From Bradyrhizobium sp. B124 (GTDB lineage Bacteria; Pseudomonadota; Alphaproteobacteria; Rhizobiales; Xanthobacteraceae): a DNA stretch of 64,000 nt. The notes under the pieces are model-generated. The model made no database searches, had not been told where the DNA came from, and saw only the letters and a list, made by a program, of their open reading frames with translations. The DNA is taken from assembly GCF_038967635.1 (NCBI RefSeq), contig NZ_CP152413.1:8126001-8190000 (forward strand), in the 5' to 3' direction. Position 1 is the first letter of the stretch. The number at the start of each line of letters is the position of its first letter. This document shows, piece by piece, positions 47,679-57,636 of the stretch. The translations under genes were made by a program, and so were the position numbers.

Positions 47679-47906
47679 TTAGGGGTTAAGCGCGCGGCGC
47701 CGGGCCTGTTGGTTAGTTCGAGCGCCGCAATGATACGGCGCGCTCAGCAGCAACAGAAAAAGCGCTCTGGCGGCTTGATACCTGGCGGCGGCGCGGCTAC
47801 GCCCTGAACCCGTCATCAGCTGCGTGCCTTCGGCGGTGTGAACGGACCACAACCATCTTCGCCCGCGCTGCTTCAAGAAAAAGTCGAAGGCTGGAAGTCT
47901 CGACAT
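47679..47906 (-). CDS. Conserved small protein, 75 residues
   Basis: MSRLPAFDFFLKQRGRRWLW then SVHTAEGTQLMTGSGRSRAA and ARYQAARALFLLLLSAPYHC. The N-terminal part has the plan of short beta-rich proteins common in Bradyrhizobium. The ATG lies two bases after the MarR stop codon, so the pair forms an operon. Function unknown. Confidence 0.65.
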   Translation of the reverse strand: MSRLPAFDFFLKQRGRRWLWSVHTAEGTQLMTGSGRSRAAARYQAARALFLLLLSAPYHCGARTNQQARRRALNP

Positions 47907-47908
47907 GG

Positions 47909-48382
47909 CTAGCCAGCGTCATTTCTGACGGTCGTGCGTTTGGTCCTCAGAACGCCAGAGCGGCTCTCATGGCGGGCCTTCTCCAGACGATGCCTCACTG
48001 CTGCCAGCTTGGTAATGAACTCGCTTGACCCGTCAACCCCGAATTCATCAAAAGCGAACTCATCGAGTGCTTCCTGTCGTGCCGCCAAAGTTGAGAGATG
48101 TTTGCGGGTTTTGGCCGTCAGCGACATCTGGACGACCCGCGCATCGCTCGCGGAAGACTTGCGGCGTAGAAACCCATTTTTCTCTAGCAGCTTTGACTGG
48201 GTCGTGACGAAGGAAGCATCGACGTGCATCAACTTTGACACCTCGTTGACAGCGACACCGTTTTTCCTGTCCAAATAGGCCACTGCCATCAGGATCATCC
48301 ACTGTGGCCCAGTGATGCCAAGCACATCGGCTCGGAATTTGGCAAGCTCTTCGAGACAGGCGCTGATCGATCTGATCTCCAC
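47909..48382 (-). CDS. MarR-family transcription regulator, perhaps N-terminally truncated
   Basis: 157 residues from a GTG. The winged helix includes LGITGPQWMILMAVAYLDRK, GVAVNEVSKLMHVDASFVTT and the wing KLLEKNGFLRRKSSASDARV, with the SASDAR signature of MarR. Upstream of the GTG the same protein seems to continue in another frame: WNPTYDAAGFTWCSKRAWQY followed by a stop and frame change. The native gene may thus have been about 30 residues longer and is now shortened by a frameshift. It would bind an operator close by, unknown. Confidence 0.75.
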   Translation of the reverse strand: MEIRSISACLEELAKFRADVLGITGPQWMILMAVAYLDRKNGVAVNEVSKLMHVDASFVTTQSKLLEKNGFLRRKSSASDARVVQMSLTAKTRKHLSTLAARQEALDEFAFDEFGVDGSSEFITKLAAVRHRLEKARHESRSGVLRTKRTTVRNDAG

Positions 48383-49234
48383 ATGAACGGCCGGACCAGC
48401 TCCCGTCCGTCAGCAGAGATACTGCCAAGCGCGCTTGCTGCACCAGGTAAATCCGGCGGCATCGTAGGTCGGGTTCCATCCTTTACCGGCTTTCCTTAGC
48501 GCAAATTGGAATCAGGAACAACGCCGCAAGTGTAGGCAAATCAAATACTTGGTACAGTGCGGACGGAAGTGGAGCTTGCCAATAACACTGGCGCCGGAGC
48601 TGCTCTGGGCGTACGGCGCTCATTGTCTTGACAGACCAGCGGCGGCCTTCACAGGCAGTAGCTCGCGTCGGGATCGAACCCGCGCGCAGGTCAGATCGAT
48701 ACTGTCTGCTTCCTTGGCCCACTCGCTGACCGGTCCGCTCTTTTGCCGAATTTCTCTCGTGTATGCCGAGCATCAGGCAGGTGCGTGTCGCATTTATCGT
48801 CTTCAGTGCCGCAGCAAACGGCATCGTGCCGGCTTGACATAACAACGTCCCATGTGCCGTGCGCGATTAGCGGACGGGAGGTAACCGAACTCTATCGTCA
48901 GATATTCCGAAACCTGCTGCGATTTGCGCAGTAGCAAGGCAGCAGCATTGTCCGGCCCATCTCATGCCGGTCAGCCAGTCCACACTGACCGGCAGGTTTC
49001 AGAGAACTTCCACTCTGCGTCTGACATCTCCATGGTGCTGCGGCAGGCGCAAATTCTATTGGGCACCAATCTTGAGGAGAATTTGCGGCCGGCGAATTCA
49101 ATGGAAGCTCCGTTGCAACAGGCGCCGTTGGCGTCACAAGCTGATCGAGCTGCGGGCTTGATGCCATTCGGTATCGCGACGTGGTGGGCGCGAGTTGTGA
49201 ACGAAGTCTGGCGGCTTGAGCAGATCCTCAATTT
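48383..49234. other. Intergenic, 5' relic of MarR and no other gene
   Basis: The first 100 bases hold the probable lost 5' part of the MarR gene. A GGGATCGAACCCGC word near 48672 resembles a tRNA T-arm, but no tRNA folds around it. A plus-strand frame to 49241 is unrecognised. Confidence 0.3.
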
Positions 49235-49292
49235 ATCCTAAGGTGATCTGGATGCTTGCGATCAAAACACGCTGGCTGATTTAGCCAACATC
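49235..49292 (+). promoter_or_regulatory. Degenerate nod-box-like sequence upstream of nodP
   Basis: GGATGCTTGCGATCAAAACA (49250-49269) matches the left part of the nod box (GATG-N4-YNATCNAAACA) fully; GATTTAGCCAACATC (49278-49292) resembles the right part (RATTTTACCAATC) but lies five bases too far. It starts about 270 bases before nodP. Confidence 0.35.
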
Positions 49293-49521
49293 CTTCAGGG
49301 CGCAACGAGCCGATCTGCGCACCGATAACGTGGTGCAGGCTGCGGCCGTACCAGCCGTGGAATGCGATCGGCTGTCGGGTGTGCATGTCTGCTACCTAAC
49401 GGGCACTTGACCTGACGGACGAGCCATGCGCTCTGGCGAGCGTGTTTCCGCCGCGGGAATTTCTCATCTGGGCCGGAGCGGTAGAACGGCGAAGAACAGA
49501 GATCTGCATCGAAAAGAACAT

Positions 49522-50421
49522 ATGCTGCCAAAACATCTGCGCCGTCTCGAAGCTGAATCGATTGAAATCATGCGTGACGTGGTCGCCGAGTTCAAAAGGC
49601 CGGTCATGCTTTACTCGATCGGAAAGGACTCGAGCGTGATGCTGCACATTGCGATCAAGGCCTTCTATCCCGCAAAGTTGCCTTTCCCCCTGCTTCACGT
49701 CGACACGACCTGGAAGTTCCGCGAGATGATCAGCTTCCGGGATGCGACGGCCAAGCGGCTCGGCCTCGACCTGATCGTCCATGTAAACAAGGAGGGCATC
49801 GAGCGCGGGATCAATCCGATCGACTCAGGCTCTGCTCTTCACACCCAGGTGATGAAGACCGACGCCCTGAAGCAGGCGCTCGACCTCTACGAATTTGATG
49901 CCGCCTTTGGCGGAGCCCGACGTGATGAGGAAAAGAGCCGCGCAAAAGAACGGATACTCTCCTTCCGTTCGGCCGGGCACACATGGGACCCCCGTAACCA
50001 GCGACCGGAGCTCTGGAACCTGTTCAACACACGGATCCGCCAGGGTGAAACCATGCGCGTGTTTGCAATGTCGAATTGGACTGAGCTCGACGTGTGGGAA
50101 TACATCATGATCGAGAAGATCCCGGTCGTCCCGCTCTACTTCGCACAGCAAAGACCGATAGTGCGTCGAAATGGCGCGACGATCATGATCGACGACAAGC
50201 GATTGCCGCTTAACTCAGGCGAGACGCCGGACATGCGGATGATCCGTTTCCGCACGTTGGGATGTTATCCTTTGAGCGGGGCTATTGAGTCCGGTGCGAC
50301 GACGATAGAAGACATCGTCGCAGAAATGCAGACCGCGACGGTATCTGAGCGCCAGGGGCGTTTGATTGATAGCGATGAATTCGCTTCCATGGAGAAGAAG
50401 AAGCGGGAAGGCTACTTTTGA
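49522..50421 (+). CDS. nodP: ATP sulfurylase small subunit (NodP/CysD)
   Basis: 299 residues from the ATG at 49522, the usual CysD/NodP length. Visible are [20 protein letters not shown] (PP-loop SGKDS variant), [38 protein letters not shown] and [20 protein letters not shown]. With NodQ it makes adenosine phosphosulfate from ATP and sulfate. The longer open frame begins 32 codons earlier but those codons are not conserved in the family. Overlap TGATG with nodQ. Whether it serves Nod-factor sulfation or general sulfate assimilation cannot be proved here; the nodP name rests on the fused partner and island context. Confidence 0.88.
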   Translation: MLPKHLRRLEAESIEIMRDVVAEFKRPVMLYSIGKDSSVMLHIAIKAFYPAKLPFPLLHVDTTWKFREMISFRDATAKRLGLDLIVHVNKEGIERGINPIDSGSALHTQVMKTDALKQALDLYEFDAAFGGARRDEEKSRAKERILSFRSAGHTWDPRNQRPELWNLFNTRIRQGETMRVFAMSNWTELDVWEYIMIEKIPVVPLYFAQQRPIVRRNGATIMIDDKRLPLNSGETPDMRMIRFRTLGCYPLSGAIESGATTIEDIVAEMQTATVSERQGRLIDSDEFASMEKKKREGYF

Positions 50422-52304
50422 TGCTTTCCAAGCCGACAACGGAACCTGTCCAGGCCAAGCCCAAAGATCAACTGCGATTCATCACGTGCGGCTCGGTGGA
50501 CGACGGGAAATCGACGCTGATCGGCCGGCTGCTGCACGACAGCAAGATGATTTACCAGGATCAGCTTACGGCGCTTGAACGCGACAGTGCCAAGCACGGT
50601 ACCACCGGCCGTGAGATCGATTTCGCGCTGCTCGTCGACGGGCTTGAAGCCGAACGGGAGCAAGGCATCACGATCGATGTGGCCTACCGCTTTTTTGCGA
50701 CGGAACGACGCGCGTTCGTGGTGGCCGATACGCCCGGCCACGAGCAGTACACCCGCAACATGGCAACCGGCGCTTCGAACGCCCAGCTCGCCATCATTTT
50801 GATCGACGCCCGCAAGGGCGTGCTGGTCCAAACCAAGCGTCACTCGTTCATCTGTTCGCTACTTGGTATTCGCCACCTCGTCCTGGCAGTGAACAAGATC
50901 GACCTCGTCAAGTATGACAAAGAAATCTTTGATCGAATTTTCGCTGACTATGTGGCCTTTGCTGCCGGTCTCGGCTTCACCTCGATCGTTCCGATCCCGA
51001 TCTCTGCCCGGTATGGCGACAATGTCGTCAATTGTTCCGGCAACACTCGCTGGTATGATGGTCCCTGCCTGCTCGGCCACCTGGAGAGCATTGATATCCG
51101 GTCCGACAGCGCGAGCCAGGCTTTCCGCTTTCCGGTCCAATGGGTGAACCGGCCGAACCTGGATTTCCGCGGTTATGCCGGGTCCGTGGCTTCGGGGAGC
51201 ATCTCGGTGGGAGACGACATCGTTGTCGCTGCGTCTGGACGGATCGCGCGCATCGGGCGGATCGTGACTCAGGCCGGCGATCTACCCTGCGCTGAGGCCG
51301 GTGATGCCATCACGATTACTCTTGAAGACGAGATCGATATCGGCCGTGGCGATCTCCTGGCACGTCCGACCGAGCGGCCGGAGCTCGCCGACAGCTTCGC
51401 CGCTCATCTGATCTGGATGGATGAGGATCCGCTCGTTGTCGGACGCAATTACATTCTGCGCATTGGGTCGCAGACCACAGCCGGCAGCATTACTGCAATC
51501 AAACATCGGATCGACGTCAACACACGTGAGCACCTGGCAGCCAGGACACTTAGCTTCAACGAGATCGGCTTCTGCAATGTCTCAACGGCGCTGCCCGCGG
51601 CGTTCGATCCTTACGAGGTCAATCGCAAGACCGGATCATTTATCGTCATCGACCGTCATACCAACCGTACGGTTGCGGCCGGCATGATCGCATGTCCACT
51701 GCGGCGGGCTTCCAACATCGCTTGGCAACCCGTTGCAGTGGGAAGGAAGGAGCGGGCCGCCATCAAGAACCAGAAGCCTTGCATCATCTGGTTCACCGGC
51801 CTGTCCGGCGCGGGAAAGTCGACGATTGCCAACATCGTCGATCAAAAGCTGTTTGCAATGTCGCGGCATGCCATACTGCTGGATGGAGATAACCTCCGGC
51901 ACGGGTTAAACGCGGACCTCGGCTTCTCCGAGGCCGATCGCGCGGAAAACATTCGGCGTGTCGGGGAAGTTGCCAAGTTGATAGCGGACGGCGGCTTGAT
52001 CGTGATCTGCTCATTCATCTCGCCCTACCGGGCCGAACGAGACATGGTGCGCAGCCTCGTTAGCAAGGAGGAGTTCATTGAAGTCTTTGTCGACACGCCG
52101 ATTGAAGAATGCGCGCGACGCGATCCAAAAGGCCTCTATTCAAAGGTGAAGTCCGGTCAGATCAAGAACTTCACCGGCATCGATGCGTGCTACGAAGCAC
52201 CGATAAGACCCGAAATTCATCTCAGGACCATGGAGCAGACGCCTGAGCAATTGGCAGAAGCCGTCGTCGATGTCTTGATGGCACGCGCAATCCTTGACGG
52301 TTAG
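50421..52304 (+). CDS. nodQ: Bifunctional ATP sulfurylase large subunit/APS kinase (NodQ/CysNC)
   Basis: 627 residues. An EF-Tu-like GTPase (CysN) part: TCGSVDDGKSTLIGRLLHDS (P-loop), VADTPGHEQYTRNMATGASN, LAVNKIDLVKYD. It is followed by beta barrels and, from about residue 455, an APS kinase (CysC): IIWFTGLSGAGKSTIANIVD and LDGDNLRHGLNADLGFSEAD, FIEVFVDTPIEECARRDPKG. The protein drives APS formation by GTP hydrolysis and then makes PAPS. The CysN-CysC fusion is typical of rhizobial NodQ. PAPS could feed the sulfotransferase at 6.2 kb (inference). Confidence 0.9.
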   Translation: MLSKPTTEPVQAKPKDQLRFITCGSVDDGKSTLIGRLLHDSKMIYQDQLTALERDSAKHGTTGREIDFALLVDGLEAEREQGITIDVAYRFFATERRAFVVADTPGHEQYTRNMATGASNAQLAIILIDARKGVLVQTKRHSFICSLLGIRHLVLAVNKIDLVKYDKEIFDRIFADYVAFAAGLGFTSIVPIPISARYGDNVVNCSGNTRWYDGPCLLGHLESIDIRSDSASQAFRFPVQWVNRPNLDFRGYAGSVASGSISVGDDIVVAASGRIARIGRIVTQAGDLPCAEAGDAITITLEDEIDIGRGDLLARPTERPELADSFAAHLIWMDEDPLVVGRNYILRIGSQTTAGSITAIKHRIDVNTREHLAARTLSFNEIGFCNVSTALPAAFDPYEVNRKTGSFIVIDRHTNRTVAAGMIACPLRRASNIAWQPVAVGRKERAAIKNQKPCIIWFTGLSGAGKSTIANIVDQKLFAMSRHAILLDGDNLRHGLNADLGFSEADRAENIRRVGEVAKLIADGGLIVICSFISPYRAERDMVRSLVSKEEFIEVFVDTPIEECARRDPKGLYSKVKSGQIKNFTGIDACYEAPIRPEIHLRTMEQTPEQLAEAVVDVLMARAILDG

Positions 52305-52433
52305 TAGCATCGAACCTGTCGCCTGGCGTCGCGGCATCGATTTGCCGGAGACCCTCGCCAGCCTGCTGGCCCGGCCCAGGCGACTCGGGTTAAGCAGGGG
52401 CATCGATCGGAATCATCGCTCTAAGGGAACAAG

Positions 52434-52631
52434 ATGGTCGCACCCACTCGTCGATTGCCAGCCTCTGGTTATGTGCTCGAAGTCGACGGTCAATTCAAAA
52501 CCGAATTCACGACCAGAGATGGAGCTTGGGCAGGAGCGGAGGAGCTCAAGAAGCGGCGTCCCATGCTCCAGGTCAGAGTCTACGACGCCATGACAAAGGC
52601 CAGCGAAGAAGTCCGACTTCCAGTTGTTTGA
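52434..52631 (+). CDS. Conserved small protein, 65 residues
   Basis: MVAPTRRLPASGYVLEVDGQ then FKTEFTTRDGAWAGAEELKK and RRPMLQVRVYDAMTKASEEV. A small alpha/beta protein of a family frequent in Bradyrhizobium, with the GYVLEVDG..K.EF..RDGA..GA..LK pattern. GGGAACAAG precedes the ATG. Not obviously linked to nodPQ. Function unknown. Confidence 0.65.
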   Translation: MVAPTRRLPASGYVLEVDGQFKTEFTTRDGAWAGAEELKKRRPMLQVRVYDAMTKASEEVRLPVV

Positions 52632-54068
52632 GTTTTCGCTAGCGCTTTTCCTGCGGGTGCGGCCAGCGCCACCGAGCCGCTCGGCGTCTCCGCCGCCCGG
52701 CTTCGATCTCTCTTCGATCTCTCACGCACAATGAGGGTGTCCCTCGTTCCTCCGGGGGCCAAGACGCGCCCGGGTAGCGGTGCGCAATGCCGACCGGCGA
52801 TAGATAGGGCCGGCCTCATCGAAGCCGGCGCCGCGGCGCTTTGCGATGTCGCGGCAGATCTTGTGGGACACTCGCCGCGCATTATTTGGGCAATCGCGGC
52901 ATTGCTGTTTTGCGAGAGGCCACTCCGCTTCCATCCCCGCTGCTACGACCGCCCGAACGATAATACGCCCAGCCAGATCCGGCCGGTATTGATCGCTTGT
53001 ACAGCGGATATAGAAAGACGCATCGCTGGCGCGTATGATTCCGGCGGCTTCGAGCCGCTAGTGCGGCGGGTGAGGGTATCGAGACCGCGCTCTCGCTCCG
53101 GCAGCTCCGAAGATGCCAATCGCTGCGGCGCATTGCGCAGACCATCTTACTGCGCTGCAGCCATGCTGGCGGTCTGCCGATCGGTGGCATGCACTTCCGG
53201 GAGCTCCGGCATCCGGGAAAATCGTGCCGACGAGGCAAAGAAACTCGGTATCCCCTCTTAAGGTTTGGCAAGGATCGCGCGTGAAGCGAGAGGGAGGCCA
53301 ACCTCACGTACCCGCGTGCGGTTCGCAGGATGAATGTGCAAGATCCTAACGTCGAGCTACGAAAACTCTCAACCGGCTCGCTGCCGATCACTACGCTCAG
53401 CGCCGGATTTCGGCCTATCGCTCCTGGTGGAGGTGCGCGTCAGGAAAAATTCACGCGAGAAACTCACGGAGAGGGTTGAAACGCACCTAACGTCAAGTTG
53501 TACGATTTCGAAATAGGCGGCGTTAAAGTCTCCAACGAGTGACAGTGTCCGAATGTCTCAAGTCTCAAGCTCACGCAGGATGAGTCCTGTCAACAACGGC
53601 ACTCATAAAGTGCGCCATGCGCGCAGCTGTATCAGCACGCGATGGCGCGACGTGCAGCTTGGTCTGAACTTCAACATTCGCCTAAATGGCACAACGTGCA
53701 CGCAAGCCGATCGGCTGTCCTGCCGGTCGGCGACGCAAGATGGCGACTGCCGCCCAAATCTGCGCATGCGTGATGGCTGGGTGAAGCGGTGTGTCGCACC
53801 AACTGCGTTACAAGGACGCGGTCGCAACGTGAAATCCCAGGAGAGACAGATGATATCGGTGAGCGGCCTTGCGAACATCACTCTGTGGCTAGATACGGAT
53901 GTTGTCGTCGGTCGGATTTTTCAGTGCACCGACACGCGAACGCGCCCGGGACTGTGGCGTTTCTCCCAAAGCCGCTGAACCGAGGACGTTGGCGCTCGCC
54001 CTAAGGTCCTCCTCGGCCGCGCCATCATGCTTCAGATCCGTTGAGAAAAACAACCTAAGGGGAATTGT
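52632..54068. other. Intergenic, 1.4 kb upstream of rtxA
   Basis: Frames on both strands are open but Arg- and Ser-rich and unlike known proteins. A minus-strand segment near 52720-52930 (PNNARRVSHKICRDIAKRRG) may be an old relic. The rtx promoter should lie in the right part; I see no clear sigma-54 or nod-box site. Confidence 0.35.
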
Positions 54069-56546
54069 GTGACAAGACAGCGCTCTCTGCTGACGCCTGG
54101 TCCATTGTCGCTGTCGGCAGCGGTTAGGAGCCAGATGCAGCTTGACCTTGCATCGCGCGATTGCGAATTCAAGGAGGTGACCGCCCGCATGAGGCGGCTG
54201 ATGCTCAATCTGCTGGGAAATGCCGAGGACTACTCGGTGGTCCCTATTCAGGGAGGCGGCTCCTTTGCAATGGAAGCCGCGCTGTCTTCATTTGTGTCCC
54301 AGACCGACAAGCCGCTCGTTTGCATCAACGGCATCTATGGCGAGCGCATTCTTACAATTCTGCGGCTGTGGGGCATCGAGGCATTGAAGCTTGTCAAGCG
54401 AGCCAACGAGCCCTTGGACCCTCAGGAAGTTGCCGAGCATCTGAGCCGAAATCCTGACGTTACCCATCTATGCTTCGTGCATTGCGAGACCACGACCGGA
54501 ATCGTCAATCCGCTGGATCCGATCGTAGAGGAGGCGAGACGACGTGGTGTCAAGACTATCGTCGACGGGATGAGTTCTTTTGGCGGCATTGATATTGACT
54601 TGAGCCGGGGTGGAGCGGACGTCCTGGTCACGTCGAGCAACAAGTGCGTGGAAGGGCCGCCGGGCGTCGCTTTCGTCATCGCGTCTCGCGAGCTGCTCGA
54701 GAGTGCGGTTCAAGAACCAAGGTCATTTGTGCTCGACGTGAGAGATCAATGGCTCTCGCTCGAGCGTACAGGCGAGTGGCGGTCGACCCCGCCCACCCAC
54801 ATCGTTCAGGCAGCTACAAAGGCGTTGGAGATTCTGAACGGCGAAGGCATTCATGCCAGGCGCCGCAGGTATGAGAAAGTCAGGGACGATCTCGTCAAGG
54901 AGCTCGAAGGAGTGGTGTCTCCACTGCTGCCCGCGGACTTGCAGTCGCCAGTCTGTGTCGCGTTCAGTGCGCCATCCGGAATTGCGGATCAGCCAGGGTT
55001 CGATGGGCTATATCGTCACTTGGCGGCCCACAACCTTTACATCTACTCGAAGCTGCACCTCGCGACACGGAGTTTTCGGGTCGGTTGCATTGGGGAAATC
55101 CGATCCAGCTGGATCGAGCAGCTGGGGTGCGCGTTTCGTTCATATTTCCGGTCCGGTCAAGCTTCTTCAGCGGGGCTGATGTCAGCCCAGACGACTTGCG
55201 GGCATCGCGTAAAGATGTCACCTCCAATCGCAAGAAACGCGCAGCTCCCATTTTCCGCCGAAACGGCTGTCCTGCACGCGGGCTATCGACGCGACCCGGT
55301 GACGAAAGCCGTTGCCGTGCCGATTTACCAGAATACGGCTTATGAACTCGACGGCGATCTAAACCACATTGCTGACGTCTACAACGTAAAGGCTGATGGG
55401 TTCACCTATACGAGGATCATCAATCCGACGACCCGCGCGCTGGAAAGGAGGTACGCGGCCGTCGATAGGGGAAGTGACTCGCTTGCTGTTGCATCAGGTC
55501 AAGCGGCGACGTTCCTTGCCATCGTCAACTTATCAAGTGGCGAAGTGGGGGACAATGTCGTCGCCTCTCCGTATCTATATGGCAATACCTGGAACCTGCT
55601 TCACAACACATTAAAGCGTCTTGGGATCAGCGTTAGGACGGCAGATCCTCGAAGGCCCGAGACGTTCGAGCGCGCCATCGATGATCGCACGATATGTCTG
55701 TTCGGAGAGGTGATTTCAAATCCTTGTCTGATTCCCCTTCCGGTCAAACAGCTGGCGGAGATCGGCCGGAAGTACGGCGTTCCCTTGGTCGTGGACAATA
55801 CGACGACGCCACTGTTGTGCCGGCCGTCAGATCTCGGCGCTGCGATTACGACGTACTCCGCAACGAAATACATATGTGGTCATGGCACGACGCTCGGCGG
55901 GCTGATCGTTGACAACGGTGAGTTTAGCTACCGGGGAGCCTCTCGCTTTCCCTTGTTCAACAGTCCTGACGATGCGCATGGGGGGATTATTTGGCGCAAC
56001 GCGGTGCGCGATGTCGACGATCTTGGAAAAAGTGAGTTTCTCCTAAAGGCTCGCATGACCTGGTTGCGCGATACCGGCGCGGCCATCGCCCCTTTTGCAA
56101 GCTTTCAACTGATCCAAGGACTTGAAACGCTGCCTCTTCGCATGAAGCAGCACTGCGCAAACGCCAGGATCGTGGCCGACGTTCTTAGTGAGCATCCAAA
56201 AGTGCGCCGTGTCTTCTACCCCGGCCTCTTTGAAGGAGCTGATCGGGAAACCGTCGATCAGACACTCAACGCCGCTTACGGACACGGGGCGATGGTCATG
56301 TTCGAGGTCGAGGACGAACAAGCCGGGCGGAAGTTCATCCAGAGCGTCGACTTGATGTATCACGTTTCGAATGTAGGGGATGCCCGCACACTCGTGACGC
56401 ATCCTGTTTCTACGACCCACACCACCGTCCCACGGGAAAAGCGCGAAGCCGCCGGCATATTTGGCGGCTCGATCCGACTTTGTGTCGGCATCGAAGATGT
56501 CGACGACATCGTCCGCGATCTGGACAAGGCGCTCTCCGCAATCTGA
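54069..56546 (+). CDS. rtxA: Rhizobitoxine biosynthesis fusion enzyme RtxA
   Basis: 825 residues with two PLP domains. Residues 1-365 resemble class V aminotransferases such as PhnW (LLTPGPLSLSAAVRSQMQLD, VPIQGGGSFAMEAALSSFV, GGADVLVTSSNKCVEGPPGV with the PLP Lys). Residues about 395-825 resemble O-acetylhomoserine sulfhydrylase (YQNTAYELDGDLNHIADVYN, RIINPTTRALERRYAA, YSATKYICGHGTTLGG with the PLP Lys). In B. elkanii RtxA the first domain forms serinol and the second joins it to a homoserine derivative to give dihydrorhizobitoxine. Starts with GTG behind AAGGGGA. First gene of rtxACDEFG. Confidence 0.92.
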   Translation: MTRQRSLLTPGPLSLSAAVRSQMQLDLASRDCEFKEVTARMRRLMLNLLGNAEDYSVVPIQGGGSFAMEAALSSFVSQTDKPLVCINGIYGERILTILRLWGIEALKLVKRANEPLDPQEVAEHLSRNPDVTHLCFVHCETTTGIVNPLDPIVEEARRRGVKTIVDGMSSFGGIDIDLSRGGADVLVTSSNKCVEGPPGVAFVIASRELLESAVQEPRSFVLDVRDQWLSLERTGEWRSTPPTHIVQAATKALEILNGEGIHARRRRYEKVRDDLVKELEGVVSPLLPADLQSPVCVAFSAPSGIADQPGFDGLYRHLAAHNLYIYSKLHLATRSFRVGCIGEIRSSWIEQLGCAFRSYFRSGQASSAGLMSAQTTCGHRVKMSPPIARNAQLPFSAETAVLHAGYRRDPVTKAVAVPIYQNTAYELDGDLNHIADVYNVKADGFTYTRIINPTTRALERRYAAVDRGSDSLAVASGQAATFLAIVNLSSGEVGDNVVASPYLYGNTWNLLHNTLKRLGISVRTADPRRPETFERAIDDRTICLFGEVISNPCLIPLPVKQLAEIGRKYGVPLVVDNTTTPLLCRPSDLGAAITTYSATKYICGHGTTLGGLIVDNGEFSYRGASRFPLFNSPDDAHGGIIWRNAVRDVDDLGKSEFLLKARMTWLRDTGAAIAPFASFQLIQGLETLPLRMKQHCANARIVADVLSEHPKVRRVFYPGLFEGADRETVDQTLNAAYGHGAMVMFEVEDEQAGRKFIQSVDLMYHVSNVGDARTLVTHPVSTTHTTVPREKREAAGIFGGSIRLCVGIEDVDDIVRDLDKALSAI

Positions 56547-56577
56547 CAACTTGCAAGGCTATCAGGAGGAGGTTCTC

Positions 56578-57636
56578 ATGAATCAGGCAGAAGCTTGGAA
56601 ACTGAGGTCGTCACGTTATGAGGCCGTTCAATTCAGCCGCGAGATCAATAAGCAACTCTCCGAGCTGAGGCCCGACAATATCACGGGAGCCGCCTATATT
56701 GCCAAGGATTACGCTGTGATTGCAGCTTGTACGCTCGCGACGGTCTACGTCTCATGCTGGCTCTACCCGGTCGCCGTTCTTCTGATCGGGGCCTACCAGC
56801 GTGGATTAACCACAATCGCACATGATGCGGCTCACCGCACCCTCGCGAAGAACACGACCTGGAATTACATCCTCGGGATTCTGTTCGCTGCCTATCCCCT
56901 GTTCCAGCGTCACTGGGCCTACCGGATCTCACACGTCTATTTGCATCATCCGTATCTCGGCGACCCGGACAAGGATCCGGACCTGAAGTTCTTCCTGGCC
57001 AACGGCGTTTACGACGTCCAGCCTCCTGAGCGGTACGCCTTCAACATTATCTGGAAGCCGATATTTGGCGGCGCGACGATGGCGTACCTGAAGTATCTCT
57101 GGACCAATCGGTTTTCGATAGCGGATGCCGAGGATCAGAGCCGGTCAAGCATACTTGTCGACAAGTATGGCTTCTATCTTTTCTGGTTCGGCATACTGGC
57201 CGGATCATATGCTCTTGGGCTACTCCACATCGTCATCCTGTTTTGGATCGTGCCCTATCTCACAACGTTTCAGGTTCTTGGTTGGTTTGTCGAGCTCGCC
57301 GAGCACTCACCTATGTGCGAGACCGAGACGAAGAACGTCTATCTAACCAGGAATCGGAAAGGGAATTTGCTCGAGCGGGCCATCCTTGGGCAAAACCTGG
57401 ATGAGTACCACCTTGAACATCACCTGTCGCCAGGTATCCCATTCTGGCTGTTGTACAAAGCTCAGAAAATCCGGATGCAGGATCCGAATTACGCAAAGGT
57501 CGCCGCAAGCTGGGGAGGGCTCTTCGTCAAGGGACCTCAAGGTCAACCGAGCGTTATCGCTCAGTTGAAGGAGCGAAATCGACGCTTGTATGAGCAGTCT
57601 TTGGCCGATGCCCATACGAGAGGCCAAGTGGCGTGA
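56578..57636 (+). CDS. rtxC: Dihydrorhizobitoxine desaturase RtxC
   Basis: 352 residues, a membrane fatty-acid-desaturase-type di-iron protein. The three His boxes are IAHDAAHRTLAKN, ISHVYLHHPYLGDPDKDPD and DEYHLEHHLSPGIPFW; hydrophobic segments surround them (VIAACTLATVYVSCWLYPVA, FYLFWFGILAGSYALGLLHI). RtxC puts the vinyl double bond into dihydrorhizobitoxine, giving rhizobitoxine, an inhibitor of ACC synthase and cystathionine beta-lyase. ATG at 56578 follows AGGAGGAGG. Its stop overlaps the next start. Confidence 0.9.
   Translation: MNQAEAWKLRSSRYEAVQFSREINKQLSELRPDNITGAAYIAKDYAVIAACTLATVYVSCWLYPVAVLLIGAYQRGLTTIAHDAAHRTLAKNTTWNYILGILFAAYPLFQRHWAYRISHVYLHHPYLGDPDKDPDLKFFLANGVYDVQPPERYAFNIIWKPIFGGATMAYLKYLWTNRFSIADAEDQSRSSILVDKYGFYLFWFGILAGSYALGLLHIVILFWIVPYLTTFQVLGWFVELAEHSPMCETETKNVYLTRNRKGNLLERAILGQNLDEYHLEHHLSPGIPFWLLYKAQKIRMQDPNYAKVAASWGGLFVKGPQGQPSVIAQLKERNRRLYEQSLADAHTRGQVA

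Noticed and set aside
48655..48735. tRNA gene on the minus strand suggested by GGGTTCGATCCCGAC
   Set aside because: Only a T-arm-like word is present; the acceptor ends do not pair and no proper D-arm or anticodon arm can be folded.
48924..49241. 105-codon plus-strand frame before nodP
   Set aside because: No recognisable family, and it runs up to the nod-box-like region; composition is not clearly coding.
52731..53391. Long open frames on both strands upstream of rtxA
   Set aside because: Both strands are open through the same DNA because of high GC; neither reading resembles a protein family.
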